64,000 nucleotides of DNA from Cylicocyclus nassatus (taxonomy: Eukaryota; Nematoda; Chromadorea; Rhabditida; Strongylidae), in assembly GCA_958299035.1 (NCBI GenBank), contig CATQJL010000305.1:57738486-57802485 (forward strand), written 5' to 3'. Shown piece after piece: positions 35,027 to 46,178 of this stretch; the stretch's first letter is position 1, and each line of letters begins with the position of its first letter. The notes below the pieces were generated by a model. The model was not told the origin of the DNA, did not search any database, and was given only the letters and a program-made list of their open reading frames with translations. Position numbers and translations under genes: made by a program.

Positions 35027-36013
35027 GGCGTGGAACTGTATAGCCGAGTGTATATTCTATTAGAGTCTCCCAAGCTGAGAAGGAGTTCAATATTTTCGGT
35101 TTCGGCTGGATCCCCAGCTAAGAGCGTACCAGGCCAGATCCCCTGTCATCTGGCTTTCCGTCGCTAGGCGGTATCGCTCCACACCCGAGGTCAGCGATCG
35201 TCCCGTCGAAATCAAAAGAAGGCCTAGCTAGTTTGCTCTTGTAGGGAGAGGTTTTTATTCCTTCTCTACAAGAGGAGGATAGAAAGAAGCCCTGCACATC
35301 GGATCCCGCCTAAGACCGGGTGTAGCAAGAACGATGTCAGGTCCTTAGGGCGCCTTTCGGATTGGGTAAAAACGACACGTCTGCTCGGACGACACTCCAT
35401 GGAGACTTCCTTATGCTCTGCACCCACAACGCCAGGACATCCTCCACAAACGCCGATCTCCACGCCCCTAGACGCTGCGGAGCACATCATGCACCACGTC
35501 ATCGCACTGCAAAAAAACGAAGTTCAGGAAGATGGACGTGCGACAGATAATATCACGAAACGCTTCAGGCGTTGCCTTTGTCGTCCATCCATCTATCTCC
35601 ACCTAGCCGGTTCGCATGAGATGCTATAATCTTGACTAGCCAACCTACGACTACAACCTCCACGTCAGAAGATTACCAGCGTTATCAACTGTCACTCTCC
35701 AACATCACCAGCTGATAAATCAGAACTAGATATTTTCTACGAAGACGTGAAGCAGATCGTCCACAACGAGTCTTTCCACAAGCTTATTGCGATTTTCAAC
35801 GCGAAAATCGCGATGTCACTGAAGAGGAATATAGGGTTGGAAAGTTTAAATATGGGCTACGGAACGAGAACGGCAACTACCTCATTGGGCTTCTCTCCGC
35901 CGCATTACTTCTCCATGGAAATACCATATTCTTGAAGAAAGAACATCGCCGTGGGACATGGAAATCGCCCAGCGGAACGACTGATGCGGAGATCGACTAC
36001 ATTCTCACTTACC
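35027..36013 (+). mobile_element. RTE-clade LINE fragment, 3' truncated
   Basis: Colinear with 36900-37950 of the next RTE copy: the shared leader (AGCCGAGTGTATA...TCCCAAGCTG), the GATCCCGCCTA segment, the endonuclease start (LMLCTHNARTSSTNADLH) and pieces of GDFNAKIG. Homology stops abruptly at about 36013, inside the endonuclease region (DYILT). The rest of the element, with the whole reverse transcriptase and tail, is missing. Loss of the 3' part is unusual, because LINE insertion normally truncates the 5' end. Confidence 0.8.
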
Positions 36014-36783
36014 ATCAAAAATTCCTAGAGAATATCGTGAGGAAAAATAGCGTTTTACAAAACATACACGATAAATAATGTGAAAACACGTCACTTTTCC
36101 AAAACAATCACGGCTGTAGTTTGATATGGTCAACCACGTGCGAAATGTGTAAAATACGTAGTTATTCTTGGTAAATGTGACGCATGCTACAGAAAAGGAT
36201 GGCACATGAATGCTTTGTGAAGTTCCTAATTCACCTCCCCTATATCATCAGTACTTCCACGCCCAATTTTTTCAAAGCTCATATCTTATCAGTCATTAAA
36301 GCGAAGTGCGAGCGAGGACTTAGCAACGTCACTCCAATATTTCCGACATAGTAAAAGACCTTCGCTTTTCTTTTATTCATATTTCAAGTCATTCCAATGG
36401 ATTTCTGAAGAATTTGAAAATTTTGTAGACTCCGTGTTCCAAACGAGATGAAAATATAACCGATGAAATCATTTCTAGGTGGGATATAGGCTACCTTAAT
36501 AGTGGCTGAATACTCTATATTCCTCTCACTTCGCTACGTTTTAACAGCTTCGGTCACCACTTTATGAAGCTAACGAATCATTGATCGTTTTTCTTTACTG
36601 CACATTGCAGCAAAAGCTCAACTTTTGCAGCAGTTAGAACCAATTTGCTTAGTGTCGCGGCTCGCGCGATGCAAGCCACTCTTCGGAACAGGAGGCCGGG
36701 AGCGCTGGTTGTCGCGTTACTGGGCGCGCTGCGTATTCACGCCCGGACCTCTCCCTTACTGGGCGCGTTGCCAAGTCAAGGGG

Positions 36784-36790
36784 TATATAA
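36784..36790 (+). promoter_or_regulatory. TATA box of the LTR
   Basis: GGGGTATATAAGGCC in a GC-rich upstream context inside the U3-like part of the LTR. An initiator-like AGTCAGCGG lies about 20 bp downstream. Start-site placement is inferred. Confidence 0.55.
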
Positions 36791-36845
36791 GGCCGCGCAG
36801 TCAGCGGTGTGTGCCTCGCCGAGTTTCGTTTGTTATCGATTATTT

Positions 36846-39800
36846 ATTACCCCACAATGGTCTATCGCCTCATCGTGGCGTGGGGGTGACATTGGGTGTC
36901 GAACTGCGATGCACAGCCGAGTGTATACTCTGGTAGGGCCTCCCAAGCTGTGAAGGAGTTCGACGTTTCCGGTTTCGGCCGGATGCCTAGCTAAGAACCG
37001 GCCACGCCAGATCCCCCGCCGTCTGGCTTTTTCTGGTCGCTAGGCGGTCCCTCCCCGATCCAAGCCCGGGGTCAGCGATCGCCCCATGGAAATCAAGAGT
37101 AGGCCTAGTAAGCCACCTCTTGTAGGGGAAAATTCATATCACTCCTCTAGTTAGAAGATTAGAAAGAAACCCTGCACATCGTATCCCGCCTACGGCGCCG
37201 GGTGGTAGCAAGAACGATGTCAGGGTACTCAGAGCGCCTTTCGGATTGGACAAAAACGACACGTCTGCCCGGACGACACGCTGTGGAGACTGCCTCATGC
37301 TCTGCACCTACAACGACAGGACAGTCTCCACAAACGCCGACCTCCACGCTCTTCTCGACGCTGCAGAGCACATCAACTACCACATCATCGCTCTGCAGGA
37401 AACGAAGTCCAGGAAGAAGGACGTGCGACAGATGAGTGATGGGACCCCTCATCATTCGTGGTGAAAAGGTTCCATCACGAAACGTGAGAGGCGTCGGCTT
37501 TGTCGTTCACCCATCTATCGTTCATCTTGTCGATTCGCACGAGATCCTATCACCTCGACTGGGCATCCTACGACTACGCCCTCCACGTCAGAGGACCATC
37601 AGCATCATTAACTGCTACTCGCCAACATCAGCAGCTGACGACTCAGAACTAGATGTTTTCTACGAAGACGTGGAAGAGGTCGTCCGCAACGAAAAGTTCT
37701 TCTACAAGTATGTTGTGGGCGACTTTAATGCGAAAATCGGGATGCCACTAGAAAAGGAATATAGGATCGGGAAGTTTGGATATGGGCTCCGAAACGAAAA
37801 CGGCAACCGTCTCTTTGGGCTTCTCTCCGCCGCACGACTCTTCCATGGAAACTCCATCTTCATGAAGAAAGAACATCGCCGGTGGACTTGGGAATCGCCC
37901 AACGGAACGACTCATGCTGAGATCGACCACATTCTCACCAACCGGAGGTGGAGCTTACTCGATGTCTCTGTAGTTCCATCCTTCTGTAGTGGCTCCGATC
38001 ACCGCCTCCTTCGAGCGAAGATACGACTCAGCCGAAGGCTGGAAAGGGAAGTCTGTCATAGTGCTGCGAGAAGGAAGGAAGTCGTTTATGACTGTAACAG
38101 GCTGGAAGAGCTCATATCAAGTTGTGACTGGCCCATCGAGGAGGACCCAACGTACGACTACGACCGGCTTCTGAAAGGATTGCGAGCCTGTGGAGAATGC
38201 GCCTCAGTGACTTCTGAGAAGAACTTGGAACGCATTTCGAAGACCACCAAGGAAATGCTCGAAAGAAGAAGATTTCTGAGGCAGGATCCGAATGCAACCC
38301 ATCTCGAGCGACTGATAGCCAACGCCAGTTGTAGAACAGCTTTGCAAGAGGATCTCAGGAAGTACAGGCAAGCCAAGATACTGGAAGCAGCCGAAAGAAG
38401 ACAAAGTCTTAAGAAGTCCCGAAGGGACCTCTGCCAATATCACGTACCGCTGGCTGCACTACTGAACGAAGACGGGACTCCGACTTCTTCCCGATACAAG
38501 ATGGAATCTATCGCGAAGAACTTTTACACCAACCTCTTCCGCTCATCAACACCCGTGCAGATGCCCGTTGTTCCCACTGGAGAAGTACGACCACGAATTC
38601 TACCTGCTGAAGTGCGTATCGCGCTACAGACCATGAAGAAGTCCACGGCTCCAGGACCAGATCATCTTTCCGTCGAACTTCTGCGAGCCGGAGGACACCG
38701 TCTACACGAGATAGCGTCGCATTTGACATCTTACCTTCAGAAGGAGAAGATTTCCGACCAGTGGAGAACGTCAAGAACCGTCCTTCTCTTCAAGAATGGT
38801 AAACGGGAGGATCTTCGGAACTATCGTCCAATATGCCTGCTGAGTGTACTGTACAAGCTCTTCACGAAGATCATCTTCGCTCGCATATCAAGGACACTGG
38901 ATGAAGCCCAACCCGAAGAACAAGCTGGATTTCGCAAAAGATTCAGCTGCATGAACCACATCCAGACCGTTTCGAGGGTCATAGAAGTCTGCCGGGAGTA
39001 CCGACTGCCTCTCGTCCTAACCTTCGTCGACTACGAGAAAGCCTTCGACAGCGTTGAAACCAACGCCATCCTGTCAGCGCTAGTCGATCAAGGAGTGGAC
39101 CCAGCCTACGTGAGGACACTAGCCAACTGCTACAAGGACTGTACAACAACGATACAGCTGTTCCATCGCCCTCTGACCATACCAATCGTGAAGGGGGTCC
39201 GACAAGGCGACACAATCTCGCCGAAGCTGTTCACCGCGGCCTTGCAGTGGGTGATGAAGTACTGGACTGGGATGAGAGAGGCATACGAGTTGATGGGAGA
39301 TTCCTGTCCAACCTTCGTTCTGCGGACGATATCGTTCTCTTCTCGAGCAGTATCACCGAAGCAGAGACGATGCTGAAGGAACTGAACGAAGTAGGGAAGA
39401 AGATCGGACTGCGAATAAATCGGAAGAAGACTCAGTTCGTGAGGAACGCCCTTTGCGAAGATGCAGAAATGGAATTGGAAGGCACATGGAGACGACTTCC
39501 TACGCGTATCTCGGACGTTCTATGAAGACGGAAAACGGCTTGAGAACAGAACTTTACAGAAGAAGAAGACCAGCCTGAGCCTTCGATCTTTGAAGGAAGC
39601 CACCGAACAACTGACGAACCCGGAACCCTGGAACCCCTGCTCGCCTGTTCGACTCAGCTATTCTCCCGGCGCTCTTTTACGCAGAGACTTGGGTCTACAC
39701 TGTAGCCACGTCGAAAGCTTTACAGACCACCCACAGAGCGCTCCAGCCCAGACTTCTGAAGATGACTCGACGCAAGCAACATCTAGTCGGACTTTGCAGT

Positions 39801-40185
39801 ACGGGTATGAGAAGATTGCCCCGTCTTCGTGACCCAGCGGATTACGTTGCGAAAGCGAAACATCGATGGGCCAGTCACATAATGAGAAGAACAGACGACA
39901 GATGGACACTAAGAACATCTGAGTGGATTCCTCGCGAAGCCAAACGCCCTCGAGGAAGACCACCAACGAGATGGGCAGACGTGTTCGTGGAACGGATGGA
40001 CCAGCTGAGAAATCAGCTGGATACGACTTTCGCCCCTGGAACTCGTGGACGCAGCCACCGACGACGGCCAAGAAGATCGTGGATGTCTGAAGCGAGGGAC
40101 AGGAAAAAATGGCAACTTCTGTACTGGGGCCCGCACGTCACGTGAGGACGGGCCATCTAAGTATCTAAGTAAGTATCGATTATTT
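36846..40185 (+). mobile_element. RTE-clade LINE, full length but mutated
   Basis: Inserted in the LTR with a 12-bp target duplication TATCGATTATTT (36834-36845 and 40174-40185). It has a leader of about 390 bp, one long coding region with endonuclease and reverse transcriptase, and a short 3' tail of CTAAGTATCTAAGTAAGTA rather than poly(A), all typical of RTE elements. It post-dates the LTR. Confidence 0.88.
37246..40145 (+). pseudogene. RTE endonuclease-reverse transcriptase, frameshifted
   Basis: Would cut target DNA and copy the element's RNA at the nick. Endonuclease: TYNDRTVSTNADLH near 37309, IIALQETKS near 37386, then a frameshift near 37440, GDFNAKIG near 37727, GSDHRLL near 37990. 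Reverse transcriptase: [15 protein letters not shown] near 38820, [15 protein letters not shown] near 38917, [10 protein letters not shown] near 39024, [13 protein letters not shown] near 39195. The catalytic SADDIVLF (39316-39339) lies in another frame after a shift near 39300, and more shifts and stops lie at 39520-39760. The C-terminal part (39762-40145) is open again, with KAKHRWASHIMRRTDDRW and KRPRGRPPTRWADVF. The 646-codon open run at 37436-39376 is the main intact piece. The copy looks fairly young but inactive. Confidence 0.9.
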
Positions 40186-40437
40186 CATGATTTATTTGGG
40201 CTGGCAGCGCCTCCAGTAGCTCCCGCAGATGATCGACGGTTTCGAGCGATTGAGCCCTTGTTGTTCCTCTTGTGTTTGGAGACGCGCAGCCAAAACCTTG
40301 TAGCTCTTCGTGTGGATGAATAGCGACTGCGGGAGTGGAGAGGTGTCGCACCGTCCCGTCAGGGCTTGCGACTTGCGGCTGACCCTGTGGAGAACCCGGA
40401 ACTACAATGTTGGAGTTGATCTTCTTGGAGCATCGGC

Positions 40438-40467
40438 AGCACGGGACGAGGCGGCTCGTCCCGTGCT
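40438..40467. repeat. Hairpin in the LTR
   Basis: AGCACGGGACGAG and CTCGTCCCGTGCT form a perfect 13-bp stem with a GCGG loop, in the R/U5 part of the LTR. It may act at the RNA level, for example in 3'-end formation; this is inference. Confidence 0.6.
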
Positions 40468-40720
40468 TATTTCTTTCTCTTGTAGTGGTAAATAGTAGTT
40501 TAGGTATTTGCGTTTTTTTTCATGTTTTAGTGAATGTGATTTAAACTAGTCGCGCGTGTGATCGTTTCTTTGCACGGGTAGGGGTGTAAGCGTCGAGCGG
40601 ACGCGCTAGGTGGTGCGCACACCAGCGCAGAGGTGGAACATCCTGGAGTTCGGAGTTGTGTTGTTAGGCGGACGAGCACTAGGGCGAGGGGTGCTGAGCA
40701 CACCGAGCCGCAACACTTAG

Positions 40721-41138
40721 AGAATCTCCAAAATTTCGATAATGTTACGTGCTCAATCATACTTTGACTCGCATGTGTAAACATATTGGTGGAAACAGCT
40801 TGCATGAAAACCCATCAAAAGTTTTGAGGTTTTTTGGAGTTCTAGCAAGGTAGCATCAAATAGTTAAGGCAAGAAGTTGAAGGCCTAGCAATTTGCCTAC
40901 TTCTTGACCCTTCTACTGACTTGAAGTCTCGAAAAAAGACCATTACACCCTATTGCAAGATGCGAAGAAGGAATATCAGTCGTTCTCATCCAAGCTCACT
41001 TGTAATTAATTGACATTTCGTTCTAATTCGGCAGTGTGTGTTGTCTTTGCTTCCGTTTTTCGAAATTTGATGAAACAATGCCCTTTTGGCAGCAATTTTT
41101 TTCAAAATGAAGGATTAATTTTTTCATGAAGGATTAAA
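40721..41138. other. Intergenic stretch
   Basis: No gene or repeat recognised. Confidence 0.35.
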
Positions 41139-41139
41139 C

Positions 41140-41330
41140 ATGCGAACATTGAGGAAAGGTGGAGAGAGTTAGTAGCGGTCGAAGGTTGGTCGAAGTGGCT
41201 TTTTGAGACGGGATGCATGCCATTTTGGGGGATTGAAACGCTAAATCCAAATGTGCCTTCCTTTTTTGCGGAGCATTTCTGAGTGAAGAGATATGACGGT
41301 CTCATAAAGCCATTAAGACTAATTTCTTTG
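41140..41330 (+). repeat. Single copy of the dispersed module
   Basis: GGTCGAAGTGGCTTTTTGAG, a CATTTTGGGGG segment, AACGCTAAATCCAAATGTGC, CTTCC, then GAGATATGACG. It follows the arm order of 30060-30175, but no inverted partner lies nearby. Confidence 0.55.
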
Positions 41331-41933
41331 TAACTCAAATTGAACCATTTTAATGAATGTCGTCTGGCACTTACAAGTTAGAGCAGAGTAGTACATACGA
41401 TAACGATACGTCATTTATCAAAATCCAAGAATTGAGCGATTTGCACATTAATTACAAGAGGCGCTCTTTGTTTTCGATGCGCCAAACCACAATGAGGAAA
41501 AGTGGAAAAGAATGAGAGCGCATCAAGTTTCCTACTTATTTTTCAAGCTTTTGGAACTACCTTTTCAAAGGACTTTTGCATAACAAGAAGAGTTGTCAGA
41601 AATGTGCTGAACAAACTGGCAAAAATGAAAAAGCTCTCAGAATAATCTTCGGGTAGAATTTATAGAAATGCACAGAAATTTGTAATCGCACACCAAGATG
41701 ATTGTACGCTTCGAAGGCGAATATCCTCAACCAATTTGCTTGATGCTTGATCGTGCAGTTGCTATCTCTAACAAGCTGTATGATTCTAGCGAAATTGGCG
41801 GAGACTGTTAGACTAGAAAAATTATAAAAAGTTGAATTAACTTCTACCTTTTTGGTTCTGTTGTCTGCTACGCTGAATTTGGCGTTTGCAAAGCACGAAA
41901 GCTGTAAGAATAGGTTTCTCTTAGTTTTTAAGT

Positions 41934-42055
41934 TTGAATTCGGATGAACAGAGCAGTCCCAGCAAGGTTAAGACCCAGACTCGCCGTTTAACTCTACGAT
42001 CAATCCGTGGTGGAATGAGTACGGGGGGAAAACCACGGGTGGGAGATTACCTATT
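41934..42055 (+). CDS. Possible exon (weak)
   Basis: After TTTTTAAG near 41930 the frame reads LNSDEQSSPSKVKTQTRRLT and then GGMSTGGKPRVGDY, hydrophilic and basic. Further right it runs into an AT-rich and C-rich repeat-like tract. No paired donor was found. Confidence 0.2.
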
Positions 42056-42412
42056 TGTGCATTCTTCAAAATTTCCAAACGTATTTTTCGCTAATCTTTT
42101 TACATCACCCCAAATTCAAAACTCTCCCCCCCCCTCCCCTCCCCCGCCTTGCCCGCACAGGACCTCTAAGTACAAAAGCTCCTTCTATCATTTCATTTTA
42201 TAATGACATCAATTGTTATAAAGTGATAATTTATAATTGCCTTTAAAGAACAAGACTCTCTTGGAAATGAGATGTTAACCAACCTCCGGGCCTTTGCGGC
42301 TCATCACATTGTCGGTTTCAGTCTACACACCTCAAAAAATAATTGGGCACAAATTGCATGGACTTTTGGAGCATACTTATTTTTCTGACATCACTCTTGT
42401 TGTGCGAATCAT

Positions 42413-42463
42413 CTCTCTCTCCTCTCTCTCTCTCCGTCTTTTTTTTTTCTCTCTCTCTCTGAG
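42413..42463. repeat. (CT)n microsatellite
   Basis: Imperfect TCTCTC runs interrupted by a T run. The 153-codon minus frame over it is low complexity (KKTERERGERD). Confidence 0.7.
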
Positions 42464-42739
42464 GTCTTAACAAGCACGGCACAGGTGGCTTACTAAGCAA
42501 GCTGGAATCGTTTTTTGGGGGAAAAAGCAAAGGGGATATCGTTTTTGCGGAACAGCATACCGCTGTCTTTCGGGTTCGCGTGCCTCCGGCACGCTCTCCC
42601 AAACAAGCAGAAGGTTTGTTTACAGCGAAATGGAAATGAAATGACACCAGAACTGGTGTGTAAATGGGCAATGAGGAGTTACGACTATATAGGAGAAATT
42701 TCAAAAAAAAATTATGTGGATTGAAGGCGTGCTCAACTT

Positions 42740-42795
42740 TCTTCGAAGTTAGGTGGCTTTCAAGCCACCTGAAATCCACCTGAGGTGGCTTGGAA
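42740..42795. repeat. Short inverted repeats of AGGTGGCTT
   Basis: TAGGTGGCTTTCAAGCCACCT is followed by CCACCTGAGGTGG; these form two adjacent hairpins. Confidence 0.5.
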
Positions 42796-43447
42796 AAGAA
42801 AAAGTCATAAATTCTGCCTCCTCACATAATTTTTGACGTTCTTTACATAAGTTTGATCTACATCTCAAACCCTACAAATTGGTCCCTAAACCGCCTTGAA
42901 CCCCATCCTTCCTGTTTAGTTACAGTCCCCTGAAAACCTTGAATGGCGGTGGCAACAGTGCTGAAGCGCGTAGATGCTGCGCATTGGCCAATCAGGAGAA
43001 TTCGAATAGCATCGCGTTTGTTCAATGCTATATCTAGTTTTGCTCAACATTTCTCCACATTACCGTACTTCTTCTGTAAGAAAAATTCGAGAAACGAAAA
43101 CAAGTCGCAAGAGTGAAATGTCGGGTCATAAGTGGTTTACTTTGGGAAATCAGCGCATGTACAAGGTCGGTGCTTGTGCTTTTGAATCTTTGGTTTTATA
43201 CCGATTAGTTAAGTGAACGAAACGACTAGCTTGGTTGGAGCTAGCCAGTTCCGTTATCTTTATTTTTTATTGCAGAAAAACAGCAACTGGTTTATGATTG
43301 CCTGCTGCAGGTGTAAATATATAAAGAAATGGAGACTCCGCAGGCTTTTTGCGGGCAAATCTAAATTTGACGTAATGAAATAGATTTTGAACCCGCTTCG
43401 AATCCCAGGTGGATCGAACTTTCTGCGAACGTTTGGAAGCTTGTACA

Positions 43448-45990
43448 GTTGTGACAGTGGAATGTGAAAAATTTCGGCGAATTCGCCAAATTCGCCAAAT
43501 TCGCCGATGTCGCCGAATTCGCCGATGTCGCCGATGTCGCGGACTTTGCGTCTTTTCGTCATAACTCCCTTCGTTTTCAATGGATTTCAAATTTGAAGGC
43601 AGATTTGGATTCAGCTCGCCAAGACGAATCTTTTCGTATATTGAGATGCTGTAATCGGCTCGGTCACGGTAAGTGCATGGTAGGAATCCGTTGCATCCTG
43701 TGGTGGTGTCTTCTAGAGTGTGTATTTCGGCGCATAATGTAGGCAAAGGTTTAAGATAAAGAGCGATTGATGGAAGAGTTTCTGCAGAGTGTTTCCAGCA
43801 AAAAACCATATCCTTTTTTTGTAGTGAAAAAAAGAGAAAGGAGTACGTGAACTTAGTAAATATGCATGAACTACTTACCGTCAAACAAACACAACTATAC
43901 AGTAACATTACGATTAGCAAAACGGTTATAATCTTTGTAATCAGCATGTCTTGTTGCTTATGTGAGCAAAGTGACACACCGCATGACTATGATATTCTGC
44001 TTCCAGCAAAACTTCACTTTTTTCTGCAGACGCCTCTTTGCAACGCTGTGGGCCAGCCCCTTTCACACTTAAAAGATTCCGGTAAGGCGAATCGGAAAGA
44101 CTTGTTTCCGTAGATAATCCAGCGGTGAAAAGTAGACGGAGACATGCTTTATAAAGCGCGAAAAGAGATGGTGAATTCTGCAAAAATCACGCGCCTTTAA
44201 ATTCTACTTGCCATAACTTCCTCCGGAATAAGTATATTCTGAATCCGAAAACGGTGCTGTGCTCAGCTCATCAAGGCGAATCTTTTGGTATACAGCATGT
44301 CCTTGATATTTCGATTTCAGTATTCTTGAATCTTTCTGAGGACGTCTTTTCGCGAAGGTGTAAAGCAGCGAGCATTGTCCCGAGTAGTAGTTGCATGACT
44401 AATTGCAAATGTTATGTCTACCCCGCCCGCGTTCTATAAAACCACTCACGGTGGAATTTCAACAAAGTACGCGATCTTTACATTTTGTGCAAATTTCATG
44501 AGGACGTATTTGTAGGCTCGTAACTCGGCGGATTTTATAGACTGGAGCCCGATTCATGCACCATTCGATAGCTCAGTTCCTATTCACTTTGACTTAGAAA
44601 AGCAAGCAAGCAAGGTTTCTGAGAGATACGCGAGAAGTGCGGGCAAAGTTACGCACTTTCGTGGTGCAGTTACAGTTACCCCACCGTATCTCTCCAAAAA
44701 GACACTGTAATCCTCAAAGACGACGATTTTCGTAAAGAGCGTGTTCGAAAACCTCTATAAGCGAAGTTTCCTTACAATTCAAGAGCATCAACATTTTGAC
44801 CAAAATCCATCGGCGAGCTTCCAGGGCGTAAAACGAGAAAAAATGAAATAACCCGGACATCTCGGAAAACTTGCTCATAAGGTTATCCGACCTGCTGATT
44901 ACGATAATCACATCTGCTTAGCAAGATAGCTTCGTATCCTGCGGATATGGCGAGTAGAATTTGGGACGACAAGATTTTTCCACAATTCACCAGCCGTTCT
45001 ATTCCCTTTGAAAAGAAACCTGCGGCTACTGTTTAGCACATTATAATCTGCAGAAAAAGTGCTATCGAATCATCCTTGCTGGAATGTACTCGGGACAATG
45101 CTCGCTGCTTTACACCTTCGCGAAAAGACGTCCTCAGAAAGATTCAAGAATACTGAAATCGAAATATCAAGGACATGCTGTATACCGAAAGATTCGCCTT
45201 GATGAGCTGAGCACAGCACCGTTTTCGGATTCAGAATATACTTATTCCGGAGGAAGTTATGGCAAGTAGAATTTAAAGGCGCGTGATTTTTGCAGAATTC
45301 ACCATCTCTTTTCGCGCTTTATAAAGCATGTCTCCGTCTACTTCTCACCGCTGGATTATCTACGGAAACAACTCTTTCCGATTCGCCTTACCGAAATCTT
45401 TTAAGTGTGAAAGGGGCTGGCCCACAGCGTTGCAAAGAGGCGTCTGCAGAAAAAAGTGAAGTTTTGCTGGAAGTAGAATATCCAAGACACGCTGATTACA
45501 AAGAATATAACCGTTTTGCTAATCGTAATGTTACTGTATAGTTATGTTTGATTGACGGTAAGTGGTTCATGCATATTTACTAAGTTCACGTACTCCTTTC
45601 TCTTTTTTTCCTCTACAAAAAAGGATATGGTTTTCTGCTGGAAACACTCTGCAGAAACTCTTCCATCAACCGCTCTTTATCTTAAACCTTTGCCTACATT
45701 ATGCGCCGAAATACACACTCTAGAAGACACCACCACAGGATGCAACGGATTCCTACCATGCACTTACCGTGACCGAGCCGATTACAGCAGCTCAATATAC
45801 GAAAAGATTCGTCTCGGCGAGCTAAATCCAAATCTGCCTTCAAATTTGAAATCCATTGAAAACGAAGGGAGTTATGACGAAAAGACGCAAAGTCGGCGAC
45901 ATCAGCGACATCGGCGAATTCGGCGACATCGGCGAATTCGGCGAATTCGGCGAATTCGCCGAAATTTTTCACATTCCACTGTCACAACTG
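43448..45990. mobile_element. 2.5-kb foldback element with 0.9-kb arms
   Basis: Left arm 43448-44396 and right arm 45086-45990 are inverted copies. Each outer end has a CAGTTGTGACAGTGGAATGT terminus and a GGCGAATTC word array, followed by the dispersed module, a long colinear arm, a second module-like stretch (GCCTTGATGAGCTGAGC...GAGGAAGTTATGGC) and TACACCTTCGCGAAAAGACG. The 0.7-kb centre is unique except for a segment like 14340-14440. Each arm carries the same open frame in opposite directions (minus 43267-43977, plus 45552-46040), with HTLEDTTTGCNGFLPCTYRD. No target duplication was resolved. Confidence 0.75.
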
Positions 45991-46040
45991 TAGAGCATGT
46001 TTGTAGTTTTGCTCTCAAATATTCCTCAAATCATATCTGA
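45552..46040 (+). other. Arm-encoded open frame (mirrored in the left arm)
   Basis: 162 codons; the counterpart on the minus strand in the left arm is longer. Both keep FTKFTYSFLFFS, KDMVFCWKHSAETLPS and EKIRLGELNPNLPSNLKSIE, then a low-complexity RRHRRIRR tail from the word array. Arm identity alone would preserve both frames, so this is not proof of function. No family recognised. Confidence 0.3.
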
Positions 46041-46178
46041 AACAAGAGAATTTACTTGGAGAGAACTTTGGGAACAAGCTGCTGGGGTTTGATTGTTGCA
46101 CATAAGATATTCCCGTGATATGTTCGGTCAAATCATCAATCATATGAAATTGTTGAGAACTCTAAATATGTTTAGATC

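Larger units (their letters stand above)
36653..40715 (+). mobile_element. Solo LTR, split by an RTE insertion
   Basis: Starts TGTCGCGGCTCG and ends CGAGCCGCAACA, an imperfect 12-bp inverted TG...CA terminus. CTTAG is directly repeated outside (36648-36652, 40716-40720), the 5-bp duplication of Gypsy/BEL-type elements. Removing the RTE leaves an LTR of about 723 bp with a TATA box at 36784 and a 13-bp-stem hairpin at 40438-40467. No internal gag-pol lies between LTRs, so this is a solo LTR from recombination. Family unassigned. Confidence 0.8.

Noticed and set aside
39461..39832. Separate 123-codon protein
   Set aside because: It is an out-of-frame reading of the decayed RTE C-terminal region.
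42318..42779. 153-codon minus frame
   Set aside because: It covers a CT microsatellite and hairpins and is low complexity.
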